Positions 44,406 to 64,000 of a stretch of 64,000 nucleotides of DNA are shown here, piece by piece. The notes below the pieces were generated by a model. That model was not told where the DNA came from and ran no database searches. It saw only the letters and a program-made list of their open reading frames with translations. The stretch comes from Stramonita haemastoma (Eukaryota; Mollusca; Gastropoda; Neogastropoda; Muricidae), in contig CM060342.1 in NCBI GenBank assembly GCA_030674155.1, positions 18,266,514-18,330,513 of the forward strand, in the 5' to 3' direction. The first letter of the stretch is position 1. Every line of letters begins with the position of its first letter. The translations under genes were made by a program, and so were the position numbers.

Positions 44406-45120
44406 TCCCCCACTGTATACCATTCATCTTTTCATAAACTTCATTGAAATTTGTAGAATAGCGGGTATAGTTACATTTTGTTTCACTCCTTAAAAATATG
44501 TTTTTGAAAGTCGAGTAAACCCCCCCTCCCCCCCCAATCCTATATATTCAGCATCAAAGCCAGTCTAAGCAGTGAGAAAAGCAGGCAAAGGAGTGACATC
44601 AGAAAATACTTTTTCCACTCACATGCTTATATACTTACTCTTTTCAATTACCAATGTTTCCCCAAACATATTTTTAAAAAGCCATTTCAGATACATGTTC
44701 AAAAAGTTTTGAAGCGATTACTTTGCTGCTAGAGGTAATTTTGGAAGAAATATTCCTGAACCATATGGACTTGCTTTAAATGGTTTGGATAGGAACCCCC
44801 CCCCAAAAAAAAAAAAAAAGAAAAAAAAAGAAAGAAAAAAACAAAAACAAAACCCTAAATCAAAAAGTTAATGAAATTCAGATCAAGACCTATCAGGTTA
44901 TATAATACTGTTCAAAAGTTTTGGAATGTATCACATGTTTTCATTTATTCAAAGACTTAATTCAGTGAAACACTGGGTCCTCTGTAGAATTAAAGTTGCT
45001 GTGCTCATAACTTAAGCTTGACATAAAAGAGATATATGATCACAATCACAACTAAAATATTGTAAACATTTTGAAAAAAAAAAAAAAAGACCAGAATAAG
45101 GACAGGAAGACTTACCTTTG
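44406..45120. other. Intergenic, no gene recognised
   Basis: AT-rich with C and A homopolymers (44798-44850, 45075-45090). No coding signal. Confidence 0.5.
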
Positions 45121-45127
45121 AAACCTT

Positions 45128-45508
45128 TTCTTTTCATTCCTTGGCTAGAGCTCCCAGGTTCAGCAATGGTGAGATTTACCCCCCTTCCATTTATATAGCC
45201 GCATCCCGACTTTGGTGTTTAAACACAACACCTGTGTGCATGTGTTTTGTTCAATTTTGTCGTCTTTTCTGACCTGCATGAAATAGCCTACTCTTCCAAA
45301 ATGCGGAACAGGTTTTTAACATGTGTGCAAGATGTTCTGCATGCATTTGCACATGGGGCTTAAGCTTTTGTCTCAAGCAAAAGGCTTTGACATTCAGTTC
45401 AATTTTCCTATCAAACTGGGAAAATAGGGCAAGGCTAGGAATCAAACCCAGAACCTCACAGTTTACTTGTTACATTTAGGCATGTAAATGTCTTGACTGT
45501 CCTGCCAT
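45128..45508 (-). mobile_element. SINE family E copy
   Basis: Minus orientation from 3' signature ('ggctagagctcccaggttca') to head ('aaacccagaacctcacagtt' ... 'tgtcctgccatcttcc'). The mid-body is shortened. Confidence 0.75.
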
Positions 45509-45709
45509 CTTCCTTCTTTCCAAATTGTGATGGAAAAAAAGGGACACTTCCTTTCATTAGAACCACCAGCGCTCCATCAGAGTGAAGACTCTGGTACCAT
45601 GGAAAAGGACCTGGAATTCATAACAACCCCCCCCCCCCAAACATGTAAACACTCCACTGTCACTTTAACTAAGTAGTATTGTAAGAGATCTCCCCCCCTA
45701 CCCATATTC

Positions 45710-46050
45710 CTTGGCTAGAGCTTCGAGGTTCATCAATAGTGAGATTTTGTGTATGCGGCTGTTTTTGACCACCATGAAGGTAGCCACATTTTGACTAAAG
45801 GAATGTGTTTCTGTATCCCACTGAACACCAAAATGAATCAAGGGATCGATAACATGCATATTTGATCTCCTGCATAGGTATTATTTAAAGGGAATTAAGG
45901 TACCACCAGGTCTGCACATAAGTTGACCTGGGGGATCATAAAAATCCTCATCCTTAATTCACCACATGCTGCCGAGATTCGAATTCACAACTTCATGGAC
46001 CCAAGGGATTGAAGCCAACTATCTTAACCATTTGGCTATGGCTCCTGGTG
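45710..46050 (-). mobile_element. SINE family G copy
   Basis: Minus-oriented match to 19510-19865, with 'aagggatcgataacatgcat' and 'accaggtctgcacataagtt'. The tRNA-like head at 45975-46045 reads 'gccgagattcgaattcacaa' on the plus strand. Confidence 0.75.
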
Positions 46051-46099
46051 TAAAAGAAATAAATATCACAGAAAAACTGTTCCTATGAAGTCAGCACAA

Positions 46100-46275
46100 A
46101 TGCAGCGATTCTCAAAATGTGCACATGCCCCACACAGAAATCCATTTGATCACATAAAAGAACCCAAGGCAATAAGTACAGTCCATGGCTCTGTGCTAGA
46201 GATAAGGCACTTGGCCCAGTTAAAGCCACCTAAAATTCCACACAGTGAAATCTGGTGGGACTCGAAGCAGAATAT
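46100..46275 (+). mobile_element. SINE family B fragment
   Basis: 'cataaaagaacccaaggcaa' and the 3' portion 'ccacacagtgaaatctg'. The central part is deleted. Confidence 0.5.
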
Positions 46276-46309
46276 ATTTTGAGGAAAAAACACACACACA
46301 CACTCTTAT

Positions 46310-46495
46310 GCAAAAGTCCTTTACATGAAACTATAAACTGAGATCTCGTGTGCGAATGCATGCACACACGTTGAAACCAGTTCTGCTTTTCAGAAGAGTT
46401 GGCAGTTGTAAGCTGGTGGGAATGAATGATAAAATTGACAAAACTGCATACACACAGGGTGCTTATTGTATTATCATCAAAATAAAAATTCTTAA
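46310..46495 (+). mobile_element. SINE family D body/tail fragment
   Basis: Starts in the body ('actataaactgagatctcgt') and ends 'gtgcttattgtattatcatc'. Confidence 0.7.
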
Positions 46496-46891
46496 CAGTA
46501 AAAATGCATGTTATGAAACAAAAACCCAAACCAAGCTGCCCTCATATATCAAAGAACCCCCCCCCCCAAAAAAAAAGAAAAAAAAAGGGGTTGTGCGTTA
46601 ACTTAGAGTAAGAAAATGATGGATGTATTCAGGAGAAGATTCCTACTGAATTTGGGGAAATTTTTCATAAAAATACTTTAAAATGTTGCAGGTAAGCACA
46701 TCTTAACCAGTTCACTGCCAGGAGAAATCTGATTTCCCAGTACCAGAGGTTTGCAGTTTTATTAGTAATAATCAACAAAAAATTCTACATCAATATTTGT
46801 ATAACGGAAAAATCAGGCTAACATTTTACTGATGGGTGAAGGGAAGGAGGTTGGGGAGGGTGGAGGAGATGGAGAGGATATGGTTGAGGAG

Positions 46892-46895
<4 letters not shown>

Positions 46896-46951
<56 letters not shown>
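46896..46951. repeat. (TG)n microsatellite
   Basis: TG tract of about 56 bp. Confidence 0.96.
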
Positions 46952-46952
<1 letters not shown>

Positions 46953-46974
46953 TTATTTATCTAAAAAGAAAAAA

Positions 46975-47325
46975 AAAACACTTTTATATCGAGGATAATA
47001 GAATAAGCAATCATATGCTTTTTTTTTTTACATCCAATCCCCGTGTGTATGCAGTTTTGAAAATCTTATCTGTTCCCACCGGCACACTATGACCTACTCT
47101 TAGGAAAAGTGGGACAGGATTTAATGTGTGCGCAAGATGTTCTGCGTGCGTTCGCACACAGGGCCTCGATTTAGTCTCATCCAAGAGACTTTTGGGGAGA
47201 GTGGAGTCAGCACTGATGTTAACTCCAGAGGAAAAATCCTCTCGAACAGGATTCAAATCCAGGTCATCAAATTGCGAGCGTAATGTTCTGACAACTAGGC
47301 TATCACGGCCCCCCCTTGTGTGTGT
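46975..47325 (-). mobile_element. SINE family D copy, near full length
   Basis: Minus orientation: tail 'cttttatatcgaggataata', body 'ccaccggcacactatgacct', and head ending 'tgacaactaggctatcacgg' at the right. Confidence 0.82.
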
Positions 47326-47454
47326 GTGTGTGACCAGGAGAAAGGGTAATACTAGAGAAGAGGTTGAAGGTAGGAAGGGAAAATGCTGCGCATGTGTGAA
47401 CATTTTTGTTTATTTATTTAATTAATTAATTATTTTTTAAAATTTAATTCTTTA

Positions 47455-47595
47455 AAATATTTTATTCTTTTATATCGAGGATAATGGGATAAGCACTCAT
47501 GTGCTTTTTTACATCCAGTCCCCATGTGTATGCAGTTTTGTAAATGTCATCTGTTCCCACCAGCACTCGATGGCCTACTCTTACGAGCAGAGCAG
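47455..47595 (-). mobile_element. SINE family D 3' fragment
   Basis: Tail and part of the body in minus orientation, stopping at 'tggcctactcttacgag'. Confidence 0.72.
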
Positions 47596-47599
47596 AGGC

Positions 47600-48640
47600 A
47601 TCTGTCCATACCGACATCATGTTTATCGGGGTAGGTTTTGCCGCTATCAGGGCGGCTGTGAGCCAGTTAGTTACTGCCTAAGTGAGATATGGTGAGTATA
47701 GTGAGGCTAAACGAGTGCTGTGGGGACAGGAGAAAGATAGGACACTAACGACGAAAGAAAAAACCCCCACCCAAAACAAAGAAACAAAACAAAAAAAATT
47801 CTTTTTTAAAGTCTTGCGTTACCTTAGCCAGGATTCAGCTTCTCCTGTTGTTTCTACAGTCGCTTCTTCTTCCGTTGCTTCAAGAACTTCCATTGACTCA
47901 ACTCCTTCAGTTGCTCTTTCCATTGCTTCTCCTTCTGTTGCTTGTTCTTCAACTTTCGTTGCTTGGCTGTATTCTCATGCTTTCAATCCCATTGTTTGTT
48001 CTTTGTTCGATTTCTTCGTCTACTTCCTCTCTTTTTTCCTCTCAGAGGTCAGTTCAGTCACACTGCTTACGGTGATATGACTTTTTCCTTAATTCACTCA
48101 CTCCTTGAGGAAAAGTTGGAGCACTGCCTGCCCAGAATTTTTCAGTCAGTCCAGGGCAAGTGGACCCTGGTAGAGCTCACTCCACAGCTGTCAGTTTCCC
48201 CCACTGTCAGCTCAATGATTATTGCCATCCTCCTCCTCCCACTCTACCCTATCACATTCTACGTACACTATTTCTTCTGTCTCCTCTCCATCCAGCAGGT
48301 GGGTTAAAAAAAAAACAAAAATCAGCCTACTGCCAGTGTTTTTATCAGACCATGTTGTTGTGAAATGTCTGGTTTCTCATCACCGTCATCTCTCTTTCCT
48401 CATCATTGCTTTTCTCTTTCTCACAACTTTCATGCTTCTTTGAGTGTGGTTTTCTCAGTTGATAAATAGGTCCATATGTATGTCAGTTTGAAAATTTCAT
48501 TATTACCCCCCCCCCCCTTTTTTTGCAAGGAATTTGTGCTGTGTATTTATCTTTTTTTATGTAGAAGATTAAAATCAGTTAATTTGGTCTTCCTCTTCCT
48601 ATCAAACTTAAACTTTTCCTCATTTTTGTTCTCACAATAG
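47600..48640. other. Repeat-like sequence without a supported gene
   Basis: Contains a TTGCTTC/TTCCTT-rich pyrimidine segment (47850-48060). It is followed by a segment (48077-48298) that translates as a hydrophobic 74-residue frame. The frame has a plausible donor but no supporting neighbouring exon, so I do not call a gene. Confidence 0.4.
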
Positions 48641-48770
48641 TCTGGCAGACGATTGTAAAACTCAGCAGAGAGACAGAGAGAGACAATGAGCCCTGGTGGC
48701 ATTGTGTGGAGCTCCTACTGACGACAGTAGCGATGGAGACAGTTGACATTTTCTTTGTCTACAAGCAGGT
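48641..48770 (+). mobile_element. LINE C-terminal ORF remnant
   Basis: 'gattgtaaaactcagcagag' ... 'ccctggtggcattgtgtgga' matches the minus-strand LINE fragment at 1088-1180 almost base for base. It encodes the tail region (IVKLSR...R) with stops. Confidence 0.65.
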
Positions 48771-49594
48771 TATAATAAGTCATTTTGGTCTTTTCCATCC
48801 ATCTGTTTGCCAATTTCACTTAACCCTCTTGCATTTGGATTCTCTGAACACAAATTGCCCCTAGATTTTGCATTCTTTCATTACTTTGGCCTAAAATCGG
48901 GCAGGTGTAAATCGTAATTCATTTTGACAGCGTTTGAATGTTGACAAGAATGAAACTCGGCAGGTGGCTTTATAAGTCAACGTACTGTAACTTGTACAAT
49001 ATTTGTTGGGTCTGGCTCTTACAAAGTGTCGTCATTCCTCTCAGCTAAGTGGTGGTTGTTACCTCAAATTTTTTTCATGCACATTTTGGATGTTTCCGGG
49101 TGAAGTCATGTCTTTTTTTTTAATGCTTTGTCCCAGTCAGATTTCTGACATTCGCAGTGCCATGATGTCCACAAAGGATGAAGAGGACAAACTTTCCTCA
49201 AACAATCCTCCCGTTTTCATCACATCTGGTCTTGGGAATGCTGGGGCTTTTTTTGTCAGCACAGGCATAACACGAAACAAAAAAATTCCATATTTTCAAA
49301 AACCAGTAAAAGACTTCCTTCTCTAGCAATTTCTTGTTTTGAGTTAAATATACTTTTTCTTTTCTGTTACAGTCTGGTGTTTTGTTTTCTCTCCTCCACA
49401 TCACAATACTCTCAGTTTCTTTGCTTTCTTCCAGCACTGAGTCTTCAGTGACATTTGCATTTTCATCACACGCTTTCATTGTAAAAAGATTCAAACTCAG
49501 AATTGAATCCACAACTTGTTAAACAGGTTTCCACCATGCAAACAACAGCACCACGGCAGATGGTCCTGACAGGCGATTTCTGGGTGGAGGAGGT
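48771..49594. other. Intergenic, undecided reading frames
   Basis: Overlapping open frames exist on both strands (plus 49003-49326, minus 49198-49512). Neither has a recognisable domain, and they cannot both be real. They are left uncalled. Confidence 0.4.
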
Positions 49595-49674
49595 TCAAAG
49601 CTCTCCTTGCGTGTTATCAGCAAACTCATGTTGTACTATGACGTCAAATCTAGCTCTGCTGTTGCTGAGGTTGC
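49595..49674 (-). CDS. RAD51D: Candidate last exon of RAD51D (phase unresolved)
   Basis: A consensus acceptor (ttatctgttgcag) is followed by two readings. In phase 0, as required by the upstream donor at 51239, it ends after 12 residues at a TAG (49636-49638). Read with one extra upstream base, it encodes NLSNSRARFDVIVQHEF plus eight residues and TGA at 49595. RFDVIV resembles the C-terminal strand that follows the KS..R motif in RecA/RAD51 proteins. A sequence indel, or a small unseen exon, would reconcile the two. Confidence 0.4.
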
Positions 49675-50274
49675 CTGCAACAGATAAAAACATGTACACA
49701 ATAAAGATTAAAACATATTCTGATATTTTTTTAACAAAAACATATACAGTGTTTTCACTTAAACCCTATCACAAAGAATTCAGAAAAAAAGGCTTCAACT
49801 TTTTTTTATAACAAGAATGTCTACAGAGTCAGATTTTCACCCTTGCGATGATAATAAGATGTACAACGTAATATCTTCAACTTTCTCTCTTGGACCCTCT
49901 TTTTCAAAAGGTTTCTTTATCCTAAAAATCTCCTCCCCCCCCCTCCATTTAAAAAAAAGCAGGCTGTTTTCTTTCATAAAATAGTTTACACTGTAACCAT
50001 TGATATACATTCATCAAAGGTATTTTTTGTTACATTTTTAAACTTCATCTCCTCAGTTACATACATAATGCACCACACTATAAATTTTACAAGGAAATCC
50101 AAGCCCCCCTGCTTCAATGTCCCTGAGTAACTGCAAAGTTTTATCTGTTTATGATCTGCAAAAAATAATGAGGAGAAAGAATTTGACAATAAGAATTCTA
50201 ACACTTAGATACAAATTTTTTCTTCTTTTTTCTCATATATATTACATAAAGTGTATAATACAACTTTTTAAGGG

Positions 50275-50705
50275 GGTGAGGGAGAGTGGCTGGATAGCCT
50301 AGTGGTTAGAGCACTGAGCTCATGATCGGACAGCACGGGTTCAAGCCACCACTGAGAGGCCTGCTTGAGGGGATTTTCCCCCTGGAGTTAACATCAATAC
50401 CAACTCCACTCCCCTGGAGGTCCCTTGGATGAGATTATAAACTGATGTCCCATGTTACAGAACATCTTGCACACATGCTAAAACCTGTTCTGTCTTTTGG
50501 AAGACTAGGCCATTTCATGCTGGTAGAAATGAATGATAAAATTTATTTTTAAATATGCAAAAACAACAAAATAAACGCACACTGGTGTCATCATGTTTAG
50601 ACCTCAACCCCAAAAGTCAGAATGCAGCTACCTTAATGGTGGGCAAAAATGGTCGCTTACACAAAATCCCACCACTGGTAAACCCCGAGCTGTGGACAAA
50701 GAATG
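50275..50705 (+). mobile_element. Hybrid SINE: family D head with family E 3' end
   Basis: D-type head (GGATAGCCTAGTGGTTAGAG, B box GGGTTCAAGCC), shared body, then the E 3' part ('gtcagaatgcagctacctta', 'ggtaaaccccgagctgtg'). Confidence 0.75.
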
Positions 50706-50835
50706 AGAAAAAAATCCAACCCAAAATAAACCATCATATCCAGAAAACCAGAGCATAAGTCACATACCGTCAAAGCTGACAGAATCAACGACTTGATAAC
50801 CACAACAACCATCACCACTCAATACCTCATTTTTC

Positions 50836-51100
50836 TCTGATGGTGGTCTAGAGGTAACACATCCGCCTATAAAGTGAGAAGTGCCTGTCTGATCCCCATT
50901 TGTGCCTAAACTTGAGGAGTCGTTGGGGCATTGTACTGATTTTTTCAGGCAGTATTTATTTCATACCACTTTGTCACAGCAGATTTCTCTGCGTGAAATT
51001 TGGGCTGCTCTCCCCAGGGAGAATGTGTCACCACAAAAGCAGTGCCACAGGCAAGTTGAAATGTGGTGGAGCCAATTCTTCTCTAGGCAGTTGGGTGCAT
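50836..51100. mobile_element. Two SINE family B fragments in opposite orientation
   Basis: 50836-50915 is a plus-oriented head (TGGTGGTCTAGAGGTAACAC). 50960-51100 is a minus-oriented 3' end ('cacagcagatttctctgcgt' ... 'ctctccccagggagaatgtg'). Confidence 0.7.
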
Positions 51101-51238
51101 GCTGGGTATGTTTGTGCCATTCCTCCCATAGCAGGCCTACACTTCTATGGAAGGCAGACGTTTTAAAACACGCACACAAGATATTTCGCATGCACGAGCA
51201 CACAGGACCTCCATGCACAAAGCTGTGGCTTCTCTCAC

Positions 51239-63607
<12,369 letters not shown>

Positions 63608-63639
63608 CTGCCCATAGGCCACACACAAGACTACACATT

Positions 63640-64000
63640 ATTTATCATCCACTTCATTTTGAGCAAGCTCTGCTCCATAGATTCAAACTATACTAGGTCA
63701 GCCAGGCATGAATTTTAAACTTGTTGTGTAAATGGTTGTCCTGTGTCTTGATCAGTTGATGTTAGTTGTTACTGTATCCAATCTGTACAGTTTATATATA
63801 TCATTCTTCTCAAATCTCAAGCAATGGATGCGAGTCACTCATTTATAATCACTATGAAGAGGTAGATGACATGGGCACTAATATAGCTTATACTGTTATG
63901 GGAGGCAGAAACATTATAAACCTCAGAGGATACAGCACTCAAGGCCAATGATATCACAAGCACGAGCAGAATTCTCCACAGAGTGGATGCAGACAGCAAC
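63640..64000. other. Intron sequence at right edge, nothing recognised
   Basis: No exon matching the RAD51D N-terminus was seen, and no clear repeat. Confidence 0.5.

Noticed and set aside
48077..49326. A three-exon plus-strand membrane protein gene (48077-48298, 48649-48768, 49141-49326)
   Set aside because: The phases fit, but the middle 'exon' is a LINE tail shared with 1088-1322 and the first overlaps repeat-like sequence.
51137..51238. Read-through C-terminus of RAD51D after KSVRM
   Set aside because: A strong donor precedes it, and the extra residues derive from SINE-like sequence with no similarity to RAD51D.

Overview
This is a eukaryotic, almost certainly animal, window. It has long introns with GT/AG borders, AT-rich intergenic DNA, many dinucleotide microsatellites, tRNA-derived SINEs and LINE remnants. 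RAD51D-type exon content points to Metazoa. The dense tRNA-headed SINEs are compatible with a lophotrochozoan, possibly a mollusc, but the sequence alone does not settle this. Most long reading frames are repeat artefacts, including the 300-570-codon frames at 36.8-40.7 kb.

Two real genes can be reconstructed exon by exon. On the + strand, 6283-27385 carries a 12-exon gene for a soluble NADPH-FAD-FMN diflavin reductase of about 585 residues. It has a flavodoxin domain, an FAD-binding domain and an NADPH-binding domain, and resembles bacterial CysJ or the CYP102 reductase domain more than it resembles the usual animal P450 reductase. Every exon junction is phase-consistent. An extra acceptor at 9456, also in phase with exon 1, opens an exon encoding a hydrophobic segment and a stop. 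On the - strand, 51239-63607 carries seven phase-consistent exons of RAD51D, the RAD51 paralogue of the BCDX2 recombination complex. The N-terminal exons lie beyond the right edge. The C-terminal exon, probably near 49.6 kb, cannot be joined in phase.

The two genes converge. The roughly 22 kb between them holds no gene I can support. It contains a 38-bp satellite (29.8-30.3 kb), a segment duplicated two or three times (32.2, 36.0 and 38.3 kb), an 81-bp poly-C run, and three purine/G-rich minisatellite arrays (36.8-38.3, 39.0-39.9, 40.2-40.6 kb). Everything else, introns included, is interspersed repeats. I distinguish families A (tRNA head), B (tRNA head), C (tRNA plus 5S rRNA), D and E (different tRNA heads on a shared body), F, G and H (an ~800-bp element with a tRNA-Arg-like head), LINE 3' ends, and a probable piggyBac remnant. 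Four SINE insertions have recognisable target-site duplications. Paired copies of family H differ mostly by single-base indels, so either the assembly has residual indel errors here or these copies decay mainly by indels. Family letters are mine.
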